From the NCBI GenBank assembly GCA_002101235.1, contig LWTL01000106.1:1-39603 (forward strand): a stretch of DNA of 39,603 nucleotides, written 5' to 3'. Below, piece after piece: positions 1-8,112 of the stretch (its first letter is position 1; each line of letters starts with the position of its first letter). The translations under genes were made by a program, and so were the position numbers. Source of the DNA: Cycloclasticus sp. symbiont of Bathymodiolus heckerae (GTDB taxonomy: Bacteria; Pseudomonadota; Gammaproteobacteria; Methylococcales; Cycloclasticaceae). The notes under the pieces were generated by a model. It searched no databases. It saw only the letters and a list, made by a program, of their open reading frames with translations, and had not been told where the DNA came from.

Positions 1-127
1 AATATATAATCGGGTACTACAGCCAAGTCAGGCCTCATCAACATAACAATGGCTTATCGCCAAATGTTGCGGAGAAAAACTACTGGGCTGAATACAAAAC
101 TGTGGCCAAATTTACTTGACCACTACA
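1..127 (+). mobile_element. IS3-family element, right end (partial)
   Basis: Positions 3-127 are the terminal part of an insertion sequence. They contain the transposase C-terminus and end in a terminal inverted repeat (TIR) whose outward strand starts TGTAGTGGTCAAG, closing at 127. The exact 125 bp recur inverted at 39479-39603, and the similarity stops abruptly after 127 (AACC here, CTTT there), which fixes the IS boundary. The rest of the element lies outside the window. The IS interrupts the Pro-Glu repeat gene that follows. Confidence 0.85.
3..119 (+). CDS. IS3-family transposase (OrfB), C-terminal fragment
   Basis: Frame 3 is open from the window edge and reads YIIGYYSQVRPHQHNNGLSP and on to a stop at 117-119 (38 residues). 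The arrangement Y-(Y)-x-x-x-R-P-H-x-x-x-x-x-L-S-P is the usual C-terminus of the IS3-family OrfB integrase (DDE, rve superfamily), just after the catalytic Glu helix. Only this tail is in the window, so neither the catalytic triad nor the IS subgroup can be judged. The stop lies 8 bp from the IS end, typical for this family. Confidence 0.8.
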   Translation, partial: YIIGYYSQVRPHQHNNGLSPNVAEKNYWAEYKTVAKFT

Positions 128-351
128 AACCAGAGCCTGAACCAGAGCCTGAACCAGAGCCTGAACCAGAGCCTGAACCAGAGCCTGAACCAGAAAATGA
201 TGCGTTATCGCTGGATATAGATGATATAGTTGCCTCAGCGTTTGCAGAAGTAGAAACCGAGCTAAAAACGGGTGCTTCAATGGCAGATAGTGAATCTGAA
301 TTAGGAGCTGAAGACAGTTCAAATGAGGGCAGTTCAGACCCGAAAAAATAA
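128..351 (+). pseudogene. 3' remnant of a gene with a Pro-Glu repeat, cut by the IS
   Basis: After the IS end an open frame continues to TAA at 349-351. It encodes a (Pro-Glu)n run from five exact 12-bp repeats, then an acidic tail (about 50 residues, for example DALSLDIDDIVASAFAEVE and GAEDSSNEGSSDPKK). An ATG in this frame at 49 lies inside the IS and would only give an accidental fusion, so I treat the gene as having lost its 5' part. Pro-Glu stretches are common as rigid periplasm-spanning linkers (TonB-like proteins) or in FimV/SPOR-type proteins, but nothing here identifies the family. Function unknown. The stop is 14 bp upstream of the likely start of the cytochrome c peroxidase, so it was probably the previous gene of that operon. 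Confidence 0.55.
130..189 (+). repeat. 12-bp tandem repeat, 5 copies, encoding Pro-Glu
   Basis: CCAGAGCCTGAA is repeated five times without a mismatch at 130-141, 142-153, 154-165, 166-177 and 178-189, followed by a decayed start of a sixth copy (CCAGAAAA). Each unit encodes PEPE in the remnant gene's frame. The count is probably variable between strains through slipped-strand replication. The first unit begins 3 bp from the IS end. Confidence 0.9.
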
Positions 352-364
352 AAAAAGGGTTGCT

Positions 365-1336
365 TTGAAAAGTCGAAAGTTAGTACTAAGGATGGTATTA
401 CTTGTCTGCCTGCAGGCGGGCTCATTGGCGCATGCCGGCAGTTTATATAACGAGCCTATATCGCCTATTCCCGACCCCATAAATGATAAACCCGCTATTA
501 CCGAACTAGGCAATAAGCTTTTTCACGATGCTAGGTTTTCTAGCGACAAAACCATTGCTTGCGCAAGTTGCCATTCTTTAGTTTCGGGTGGTATGGATGG
601 TAAGCCTGTTTCAATAGGCGTAGAAAGCCGTCAAGGCAACATCAATGCACCCACTGTTTTTAACAGCAGCCTAAATTTCAAGCAGTTTTGGGATGGTAGA
701 GCGGCTAATTTAATGGAGCAAATAGACGGGCCGATTCATAGTAAGCATGAAATGAATTCGAGTTGGCCTGCAATTGTTTCAATAATTCAAGGTGACCCTT
801 CTTATCAGGCGATGTTTACTAGGAGTTACTCGGACGGAGTGACGGTTAATAATATTAAACACGCCATAGTGACGTTTGAAAGTAGCCTGCTAACGCCCAA
901 TAGTCGATTTGATCAATACTTGAAAGGCGACAAAACAGCGCTGTCTAAAGACGAAGTGGCGGGCTATGAACTTTTTAAAGTGTATGGCTGCGTGTCTTGC
1001 CATCAGGGCGTTAATATTGGTGGTAACTTGTTTCAGAAGCTAGGTATTGTGCACGAATATGTATTTACTCAGCTGGGGAGTAATAATCGAGATTTAGGTC
1101 GCTTCAACATAACAAAAAAAGAAGAGGACAAGTATTTTTTCAAAGTTCCTAGCCTACGAAATATTGCGCTAACAGCACCTTATTTACACGATGGCTCAGA
1201 GCAAACGCTAGAGGGCGTTGTTGCGAAGATGATGTATTATCAATTAGGTGTTCCATCGACCAAAGAAGATAGGACTCTTATTGTTAAGTACCTAAAGACA
1301 TTGACGGGTGAGTACAACGGTAAGCTATTAAAATGA
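365..1336 (+). CDS. Di-heme cytochrome c peroxidase (CcpA/MauG family)
   Basis: Periplasmic di-heme enzyme of the bacterial cytochrome c peroxidase family, which reduces H2O2 with electrons from small c-type cytochromes. With the TTG start at 365 it is 323 aa and begins MKSRKLVLRMVLLVCLQAGS, a good signal peptide ending near AHA. Two heme-binding motifs are visible: CASCH (residues 66-70) and CVSCH (209-213); FHDARFS and PSLRNIALTAPYLHDGS are typical of the family. The start is uncertain: an ATG at 323 is in frame but overlaps the upstream remnant and gives an over-long basic N-region, while AAGGG at 355-359 sits well for TTG 365; ATG 392 is a third option. The stop codon overlaps the next gene's start (ATGA). 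A MauG-like role cannot be excluded. Confidence 0.85.
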   Translation: MKSRKLVLRMVLLVCLQAGSLAHAGSLYNEPISPIPDPINDKPAITELGNKLFHDARFSSDKTIACASCHSLVSGGMDGKPVSIGVESRQGNINAPTVFNSSLNFKQFWDGRAANLMEQIDGPIHSKHEMNSSWPAIVSIIQGDPSYQAMFTRSYSDGVTVNNIKHAIVTFESSLLTPNSRFDQYLKGDKTALSKDEVAGYELFKVYGCVSCHQGVNIGGNLFQKLGIVHEYVFTQLGSNNRDLGRFNITKKEEDKYFFKVPSLRNIALTAPYLHDGSEQTLEGVVAKMMYYQLGVPSTKEDRTLIVKYLKTLTGEYNGKLLK

Positions 1337-4335
1337 GTAAGCGCAGTAAGAAAGCCATTGTTTTAGTTTTGCTACTATCTTTGATGGTAGCGGCTAGTTG
1401 GCTGTATGTTAAGTCACAACTAGATTACACGGCGCATCGCGATAAGCTGGCTACAATTCATCAGCTTCATCAAGCATCAAGTAGGCTGGTTAGTGATGTC
1501 TTGTTGGTTGAGAATGGAAGTGTTAATAATTTTGATCATATCGCTCAAACAGAAGTGCGAATAGAGGAGTTGTTAGCAGGGCAAGCCGATGATGACGCTA
1601 GCCGTCAACTGATGTTCGAAGTGAATGAATTTTTGTCGATAGTTTCTAAAATAAAGGCCAGTTATGCTGTTTATCTTAATACGGTAGCGTATTTCCCTAA
1701 AAGTGTTTTGTTGCTTCGTGACGTTTTGCAAAAAATTAAGGCAAAGGAAGAGCTGGCAATACTGAATAATTTAGAGCGTGATATTCTGACGTATACATTG
1801 TTGGGCGTTAACCAAACAGCGTTAAACAAAGAGAAAATTGTTGGGCAGTTAGAGAGCCTGCAACAACGTATTAAACTGCATAATATAAATGCTAGAAGCT
1901 TAGAAATGATAGTGGTGAGGCATGGGTACGTGTTACTTAATTATAGCGGGAAGCTTAACGCGTTAAATGCCCGCTTGCTAAACAATAAAGTAGCGGAGTC
2001 AATACAGGCAGTTGTTGATAACTACGACGACAATTTTAATGAATCATTGCGTGCTGCTAAGTCTGTAAGAAGCGGTTTTTATGTTGTTATTTTTGTGTTG
2101 TTGTACCTGTCTTTTATTTTGTGGCATAAGCAGCGCGATGCCATGCAGAAGCTAAGCGAGAATACGCGTGATTTCAGTTTGGCGCTTAAAACGTCGAAGC
2201 AAAATCAATTCTCTGTTGATGTTGCAAGTAAAGTGGTTACTTTAGGAAAGACATATTCAGAAGCGCTGGGTTTAGGGTCGAAAGAATATTACCTAACGAT
2301 TGAAGAGTGGGAGAGTAACTTACACCCAGAGGATAAGGTGGCGGTGGCATCGTTATTTCATGATTGCTTAACAACGGGTGTTGATTTTAATATCGAGTAC
2401 CGTTGGAAATCGCGATCCGGTAGTTGGTTATGGGTTAGCTCAGTTGGTCGGACCATCGAATTTGATGCAAAAGGTAAACCGCTAAGAATGGCGGGTGTTA
2501 GCGTTAATGTTAGCGAACGGAAAGCAAATGAACGAGTGCTGCGTGTTATTGCCGAAAGCAGCCCATCCGTATCGGGTAAAAAGGATGTTTTACGAACCAT
2601 CGTGAAGGAATTAGCGCAGGCGCAAGGTATGAAATACGCGCTTATAGCGAAGATTAATGAAGTGAACCATCATATGGTTGATACCATTGCGATTTGGGCT
2701 GGAGATGATTTCGCAGATAATTTTTCTTATCCTCTAGATGGTACGCCCTGTCAGAATATACTCTCTGAGGGTGCATGTGTTTACCCAAAGGGGGTTCAAA
2801 CCTTATTTCCGGAAGATCATATTTTGGTTGATATGGGGGCCGTTAGTTATGTCGGTGTGCCATTACGAGACAGCCATAACCGAGTAATAGGTTTGTTGGC
2901 GTTACTAGATGTGGAGCCGATGGTAGGCAGTGCGCAAATGAAGCCATTAATGTTGAGTCTGGCGACCAGAATCACGATGGAAATTGAGCGTAAGGATGTG
3001 GAGCAGCAGCTGGTGCAAATGGCGCATTATGATGTGTTAACAGGTCTGCCGAACAGGGCGCTTTTATCCGATAGGTTTTTACAAGCTCAGGCGCATAGCG
3101 AGAGAGTTGATACATTGCTGGCAGTGTGCTTTTTAGATTTGGATGATTTTAAGCCGATAAATGATGAATATGGACACGGTGTGGGTGACTTGCTTCTTAA
3201 GGAGGTGTCGACTAGGCTGCTCGATTCAATTCGCCGAGATGATACGGTAAGCCGCTTAGGTGGCGATGAATTTGTGCTTTTGATCGGTGAAATATCAACA
3301 GTGGAAGAGTGCGAGTTATCGTTAGATAGAATCATTCACGCGCTCTCTATGCCATATGAGCTAAGTGACGGAACCTTAAAGGTTAGCGCGTCAATTGGTT
3401 ATTCGTTAATTGAAGGATCGAGCAACGAATTAGATGCGCTGATTAGGCAGGCTGACCAAGCTATGTATGTTGCTAAAACAAAAGGCAAAAACAGATATAG
3501 TCGATTTGATTCAGAGTCTGACCATCGTGCAGTTAAAAAACAAAGCGAGCTATCAAAAATCCGTAGAGCGTTGGTGGCTAAAGAGTTTTGTTTGTATTAT
3601 CAGCCTAAGGTTAATATGAGGACGGGTGAGCTTTATGGTGCTGAGGCGTTAATTCGTTGGCTCCATCCAGAAAAGGGTGTGATATCGCCGTTCGGTTTCT
3701 TGCCAGTAGTTGATGGCAATAAGATGGAAATAAAAATTGGTGACTGGGTTATTGCGGAAGGGCTCCAGCAATTAGATGATTGGCAGAGAGACGGTATCGA
3801 GCTTGAGTTGAGCATCAATATTTCATCGTATCATTTATTGTCTCATCATTTTCTTTCTGTACTTAAGCAGCTGTTAGCGAAGCACCCTGATGTTAGCCCC
3901 GCTAAATTACAATTAGAAATTTTAGAAAGTAGTGTGTTGGGCGATATTGGCGCTATTAGTGAAATACTAGAGTCATGTCGAGATGAGTTAGGCGTAAAAA
4001 TTGCCTTGGACGACTTTGGGACAGGGTATTCATCGTTAACGCACTTACGACAGTTGCCAGCAGGGACGGTTAAAATTGACCGAACTTTTGTGCGCGATAT
4101 TTTAAACGATGAAAATGATCTAGCTATTGTAAAAGCGGTAGTGGGTTTGGCTGATTCGTTTAAACTCGATGTGATAGCTGAAGGAGTTGAAACTGTAGAT
4201 CAAGGACTGAAATTGCTACAGATAGGTTGCGATAGGGCGCAAGGGTTTGGCATCGCAAAGCCGATGCCAGCAATGAAGATGCTTTCTTGGATTAAAAGTT
4301 ATCAACCGAACCAGAAATGGTTGAATTTGAACTAG
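1333..4335 (+). CDS. Membrane PAS-GAF-GGDEF-EAL c-di-GMP cyclase/phosphodiesterase
   Basis: A 1000-aa inner-membrane protein that should make and/or break c-di-GMP. Order: TM1 (about 7-26), an all-helical periplasmic sensor region (about 30-245), TM2 (about 246-263), PAS (about 280-395), GAF (about 400-550), GGDEF (about 563-720), EAL (about 735-990). The cyclase site RLGGDEF is intact, with an RxxD (RRDD) inhibitory site five residues before it. In the EAL half the catalytic set looks complete: EALIRW, NIS, LEILES, LDDFGTGYSSL, KIDRTFV, AEGVE. Both activities are therefore possible and the net direction cannot be read from sequence. The helical periplasmic region resembles double all-helical (DAHL-like) sensors, but this is only an impression. 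The start overlaps the peroxidase stop by 4 bp, implying translational coupling. Confidence 0.92.
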   Translation: MSKRSKKAIVLVLLLSLMVAASWLYVKSQLDYTAHRDKLATIHQLHQASSRLVSDVLLVENGSVNNFDHIAQTEVRIEELLAGQADDDASRQLMFEVNEFLSIVSKIKASYAVYLNTVAYFPKSVLLLRDVLQKIKAKEELAILNNLERDILTYTLLGVNQTALNKEKIVGQLESLQQRIKLHNINARSLEMIVVRHGYVLLNYSGKLNALNARLLNNKVAESIQAVVDNYDDNFNESLRAAKSVRSGFYVVIFVLLYLSFILWHKQRDAMQKLSENTRDFSLALKTSKQNQFSVDVASKVVTLGKTYSEALGLGSKEYYLTIEEWESNLHPEDKVAVASLFHDCLTTGVDFNIEYRWKSRSGSWLWVSSVGRTIEFDAKGKPLRMAGVSVNVSERKANERVLRVIAESSPSVSGKKDVLRTIVKELAQAQGMKYALIAKINEVNHHMVDTIAIWAGDDFADNFSYPLDGTPCQNILSEGACVYPKGVQTLFPEDHILVDMGAVSYVGVPLRDSHNRVIGLLALLDVEPMVGSAQMKPLMLSLATRITMEIERKDVEQQLVQMAHYDVLTGLPNRALLSDRFLQAQAHSERVDTLLAVCFLDLDDFKPINDEYGHGVGDLLLKEVSTRLLDSIRRDDTVSRLGGDEFVLLIGEISTVEECELSLDRIIHALSMPYELSDGTLKVSASIGYSLIEGSSNELDALIRQADQAMYVAKTKGKNRYSRFDSESDHRAVKKQSELSKIRRALVAKEFCLYYQPKVNMRTGELYGAEALIRWLHPEKGVISPFGFLPVVDGNKMEIKIGDWVIAEGLQQLDDWQRDGIELELSINISSYHLLSHHFLSVLKQLLAKHPDVSPAKLQLEILESSVLGDIGAISEILESCRDELGVKIALDDFGTGYSSLTHLRQLPAGTVKIDRTFVRDILNDENDLAIVKAVVGLADSFKLDVIAEGVETVDQGLKLLQIGCDRAQGFGIAKPMPAMKMLSWIKSYQPNQKWLNLN

Positions 4336-4409
4336 TTTCTTTTAGATTTAAGCAGCGCTTGACGATAAATAGTGAATATTTAATATATTATTCATAGTTT
4401 ATAGGTGAT

Positions 4410-5030
4410 ATGCTTTTTCCCATGAAACGATTTGATACTGATTTGTCTGACGGGCAATTAAAAGAAAAAATTTTAGACGCAGCGGACAAGCGCTTCAAGA
4501 CACAAGGTTTTAAGAAGACGGCAATGGCAGAAATTGCTGGTGACTTGGGTATGTCAACGGCTAACTTATATCGCTATTTTCCTAGCAAGCTGGATATTGC
4601 CGAAAGCTTTGCCATACGCTGTTTTATTACTAAGGAGCAAAGCCTTAAGGCAGTTGTTGAAGCTGAAAACATGTCGAGCAGTGAAGGCCTTCGCGCGTTT
4701 GCTCTGGCTTCACTTCATTACAACTACCAGCAGTTGCAAGAGTATCCAGCGATCAATGACATTGTGGTTGCTCTATGTGCAGAGCGGCCTGATTTGGTTG
4801 AGAGAAAGAGATCGGGGGAGCTTGAGTTACTCGCGTTAATTATAGCGCGGGGAAAGAAGAGTGACGGCTGGTGTGTGGGTGATATTAATGAATTAGGTGA
4901 AGCGATACTAACATCGTGGATTATGTTTACAACACCGACTTTTATGCAGCACCAAACATTGGCGCAGCTTGAAAAGGTTTTAGGCGATATTTTAAATCTC
5001 ACGATTAATGGCCTAAGGCCAAGGACATAA
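4410..5030 (+). CDS. TetR-family transcriptional regulator
   Basis: A 206-aa one-component repressor. The N-terminal helix-turn-helix is clear at about residues 20-65 (ILDAADKRFKTQGFKKTAMA, then IAGDLGMSTANLYRYFPSK). The C-terminal ligand-binding part (about 70-206) is all-helical and unassigned. Start: ATG 4410 follows AGGTG closely, and ATG 4422 (MKRFDTD) is an alternative with a rather long spacing. Only 3 bp separate it from the RND transporter, so it is probably the first gene of the exporter operon and its local regulator, perhaps sensing the exported compound. It lies 74 bp after the c-di-GMP enzyme; that gap must hold its promoter if it is transcribed separately. Confidence 0.88.
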   Translation: MLFPMKRFDTDLSDGQLKEKILDAADKRFKTQGFKKTAMAEIAGDLGMSTANLYRYFPSKLDIAESFAIRCFITKEQSLKAVVEAENMSSSEGLRAFALASLHYNYQQLQEYPAINDIVVALCAERPDLVERKRSGELELLALIIARGKKSDGWCVGDINELGEAILTSWIMFTTPTFMQHQTLAQLEKVLGDILNLTINGLRPRT

Positions 5031-5033
5031 AGA

Positions 5034-7331
5034 ATGCATCGAGTGGAGCTGTTTTTTAGCGAATGGGTGATTAAACATCGCTTGTTTGTTCTTGTGATGA
5101 CGCTAGTGTTAGTTGGGCTTTCAGCAAGTGGCTTGCGGCATTTAGGGTTTGATAATGATTTTCGAGCATTTTTTGGTGAAGACAATCCTGACTTAATAGC
5201 GTTTAACACCATGGAGGATACATACGTTAAGTCTGATAACGTCTTCATCGTTATTGCGCCTAAACAAGGCGATGTTTTTCAGCCGGTGCATTTGATGATG
5301 GTTGAAAAAATGACAGCGGACGCTTGGCAAATGCCTTACTCAAGGCGGGTTGATTCTATTCAGAATTTTCAAAACAGCTATGCGGAGGAAGATGATTTAA
5401 TTGTAGAGGACTTGTATGAAGAGGCGGAAAGCCTCGCGCCGTCAGATATTGAGCATATTAGGAAAGTTGCGTTGAATGACCCTCTTTTAGTCAAGAGGCT
5501 GGTCTCGCCAGATGGCAAGGTGACAGCTGTTAATGTCACTATTCAATTTCCAAAAGTAAATCAAACAACAGAATTGCAAGAGGTGGTGACGCATTCGCGA
5601 GAGTTGGTTGAGTCGTATAAAACGAAATACCCTGATGTAGACTTTTATGTAACAGGCGTTACTTTTTTGAATAATGCGTTTGTTGAGTCGGGCCAAAGAG
5701 ATGTTATGACGCTAGTGCCGCTGAGCTTTCTGGTGATGGTTGCTTTCTTGTTTATTCTACTTAAAAGCGGCAGTGCTGTTTTTGGGGCAATGTTAGTCAT
5801 CGTTTTTTCTGACCTTATTGCTTTAGGGTTGGCGGGTTATGTTGGTATAAAGCTAACGCCTGCTTCCATTTCATCGACGCAAATGATTATGATTTTAGCG
5901 GTGGCGAATAGTGTGCATATGCTGGTTGCTCTTATTTATGGTCTTCAACAGAATGAGCCAAAACTAGTCGCTTTGAAAGAAAGCGTCAGGGTGAATGTTC
6001 AGCCTATATTTCTAACTAGTATAACGACTATGATCGGTTTTTTAGGGCTGAACTTTAGTGAGGTTCCGCCGTTTAATGACCTTGGTAATATTGTTGCAAT
6101 GGGTGTTTTTGCCACCTTGTGTTTGTCGTTAACGTTCCTGCCTGCCTTAATGAGTTACCTGCCTATTCATGTGAAGCAAGAGAAGGATCCGAGTGTTGAG
6201 TGGCTGCATAACTTGTCGTTGTTTGTGATTAAGCACCACAGGGCGTTAATGGTGATTGTCGGTTCTGGAATTATTTTATCGGCGTGCCTTATCCCTCTTA
6301 ATAAAGCGGAAGATCAATTTGTTAAATATTTTGATGAGTCGGTGCAGTTTCGAACAGACTCGGATTTCGCAAATAAAACATTGGGTGGTTTATATCAAGT
6401 GCTCTATTCCTTTCCTGCAAAAGAGAAAGGGGCGATTAGTGAGCCAGAATATTTGGAACGCTTAGATGCTTTTAATCAATGGATTAGTAAACAGCCAGAA
6501 ACGATTAACACCTATGTTTTGACGGACACCATGCGGCGATTAAATAAGAATATGCATGGCGATGATCCCGATTGGTATGTGTTGCCCGCAGAAAGAGAGC
6601 TCGCTGCGCAATATATTTTATTGTACGAAATGTCACTACCCTACGGACTAGATCTGAATAACCAAGTAAACGTTGATAAATCAGCTACGCGCATGGTGGT
6701 CGGCCTTAAAGAAATATCGACAGTTGAATTGTTGGATTTTGAAAATCGTGTTCAGTCATGGTTAAGTGAAAATATGCCAAGCTCTATGCAAGCGAGAGGA
6801 ACAGGGCCGTTGATGATGTTTTCGCATATCTCAGAGAAAAATATTAAGAGTATGTTGTTTGGTTCTGTTTTAGCGCTGATCGCTATCTCATTCATCTTAA
6901 TTTTCGTTTTCAAGTCGATGAAAATTGGTTTGTTAAGCCTGGTTCCCAACTTAGTGCCGATCATCATTGGGTTTGGTTTATGGGGCTTAATTTATGCGCA
7001 AGTGAATATGGGGCTGGCTATCGTCGTTAGTATGACGTTGGGTATTGTGGTGGACGACACTGTCCACTTTTTAAGCAAATACTTGCGAGCTCGGCGTGAA
7101 AAAGGCTACTCAGCCGAGCAAGCAGTAACCTATGCCTTTACGCATGTAGGTAAAGCATTGGTCGTGAGTTCCATTGTGCTCAGTTTCGGTTTTGCCATTT
7201 TGATGCTCTCCCCGTTTGCGCTGAACTCAGCGCCAGCAACGCTTACTACGTGGGTTATTATTGCGGCGCTTGCGGCTGACTTTACATTACTCCCAGCGCT
7301 TTTATTGAAGTTTGATAAGGATGAAAAATGA
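5034..7331 (+). CDS. RND-superfamily (MMPL-type) exporter
   Basis: A 765-aa inner-membrane transporter with the internal duplication of the RND fold: TM1 (about 16-34), a large periplasmic loop, five TMs (about 223-373), TM7 (about 400-421), a second periplasmic loop, and five TMs (about 603-753). SMTLGIVVDDTVHFLSKYLR around residue 665 matches the fourth TM of the repeat, where RND proteins carry proton-relay acids. Length and architecture fit the MMPL/COG1033 hydrophobe exporters (lipids, hopanoids, pigments), not the roughly 1000-aa multidrug AcrB group, and no membrane-fusion protein gene is near. It lies between a TetR gene (3 bp upstream) and a LolA-like gene (4-bp ATGA overlap), suggesting movement of a lipid to the outer membrane. 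Substrate unknown. Confidence 0.88.
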   Translation: MHRVELFFSEWVIKHRLFVLVMTLVLVGLSASGLRHLGFDNDFRAFFGEDNPDLIAFNTMEDTYVKSDNVFIVIAPKQGDVFQPVHLMMVEKMTADAWQMPYSRRVDSIQNFQNSYAEEDDLIVEDLYEEAESLAPSDIEHIRKVALNDPLLVKRLVSPDGKVTAVNVTIQFPKVNQTTELQEVVTHSRELVESYKTKYPDVDFYVTGVTFLNNAFVESGQRDVMTLVPLSFLVMVAFLFILLKSGSAVFGAMLVIVFSDLIALGLAGYVGIKLTPASISSTQMIMILAVANSVHMLVALIYGLQQNEPKLVALKESVRVNVQPIFLTSITTMIGFLGLNFSEVPPFNDLGNIVAMGVFATLCLSLTFLPALMSYLPIHVKQEKDPSVEWLHNLSLFVIKHHRALMVIVGSGIILSACLIPLNKAEDQFVKYFDESVQFRTDSDFANKTLGGLYQVLYSFPAKEKGAISEPEYLERLDAFNQWISKQPETINTYVLTDTMRRLNKNMHGDDPDWYVLPAERELAAQYILLYEMSLPYGLDLNNQVNVDKSATRMVVGLKEISTVELLDFENRVQSWLSENMPSSMQARGTGPLMMFSHISEKNIKSMLFGSVLALIAISFILIFVFKSMKIGLLSLVPNLVPIIIGFGLWGLIYAQVNMGLAIVVSMTLGIVVDDTVHFLSKYLRARREKGYSAEQAVTYAFTHVGKALVVSSIVLSFGFAILMLSPFALNSAPATLTTWVIIAALAADFTLLPALLLKFDKDEK

Positions 7332-8101
7332 AAATATATATACTAATTTTAATGTGCTTGCCTCTTCTAGTCGCGGCCCAAACACCCGCAGAAAGGGGGC
7401 TAGAAATAGCAATTGAGGCAGACCAGTACGATACTGGTTTTGGAGACTCTTCGTCACAAATGATGATGACGCTTAAAAATGCGAACGGTGATATCAGTGT
7501 TCGTAAGATGACCTCGAAAACTCTAGAGGTGAATGGTGATGGCGATAAAGGCCTCACTGTGTTCAAAGAGCCGGCGGATATAAAAGGAACGGCTTTCTTA
7601 TCCTTTACCCATGTCCTTGATGCGGATGATCAGTGGTTGTACTTGCCTGCTTTAAAGCGAGTGAAACGGATTTCTTCGAAAAATAAGTCGGGGCCTTTTA
7701 TGGGTAGTGAATTTGCCTTTGAAGACCTTTCCTCGAGAGAAGTGCCTAAATATACGTATGAGTTTTTACGAGAAGAGAGCGTGGCGGGTGAGGAATGTTA
7801 CGTTCTTGAAACGAAGCCAAACTATAAACACTCAGGATATACGCGTTCTATCGTATGGATTAGTAAAAAGATACTTCAGCCTATAAAAGTGGATTATTAC
7901 GATCGTAAAAACTCGTTACTTAAAACAATGACAGCAAGTGAATTTAATCAATATTTGGGGCAGTATTGGCGGCCTCATCAGATGTTGATGGTGAACCACC
8001 AAACTAAAAAAGAAACGCGCCTGGATTTTTCAAATTACGAATTTAAGACAGGTTTAACGGATCGAAGTTTCAATAAAAGCAGCTTAAAAAGAGCTCGATA
8101 A
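7328..8101 (+). CDS. Outer-membrane lipoprotein-sorting (LolA-like) protein
   Basis: A 257-aa periplasmic protein with a signal peptide (MKIYILILMCLPLLVAA, cleavage near AAQ-TPAE). The remainder has the hallmarks of the LolA-like sorting proteins that accompany MMPL-type RND genes: DDQWLYLPALKRVKRISSKN, then GSEFAFEDLSSREVPKYTYE, and a repeated beta pattern up to LDFSNYEF. LolA/LolB-like folds are half-barrels that carry a hydrophobic cargo, so it could shuttle lipid between the RND pump and the outer membrane; that role is inferred. The start overlaps the RND stop by 4 bp (ATGA), so the two are translationally coupled. True LolA is shorter and does not carry the WLYLP motif. Confidence 0.85.
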   Translation: MKIYILILMCLPLLVAAQTPAERGLEIAIEADQYDTGFGDSSSQMMMTLKNANGDISVRKMTSKTLEVNGDGDKGLTVFKEPADIKGTAFLSFTHVLDADDQWLYLPALKRVKRISSKNKSGPFMGSEFAFEDLSSREVPKYTYEFLREESVAGEECYVLETKPNYKHSGYTRSIVWISKKILQPIKVDYYDRKNSLLKTMTASEFNQYLGQYWRPHQMLMVNHQTKKETRLDFSNYEFKTGLTDRSFNKSSLKRAR

Positions 8102-8112
8102 ACTTTAATTGT

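Noticed and set aside
130..189. Possible CRISPR array
   Set aside because: The 12-bp units are contiguous with no spacers and are in frame; it is a coding tandem repeat.
123..425. Minus-strand ORF with a Gly-Ser run, and another with VQAL repeats
   Set aside because: Both are antisense reading frames of the 12-bp Pro-Glu repeat; the plus-strand frame continues to a natural stop and its product is acidic and plausible.
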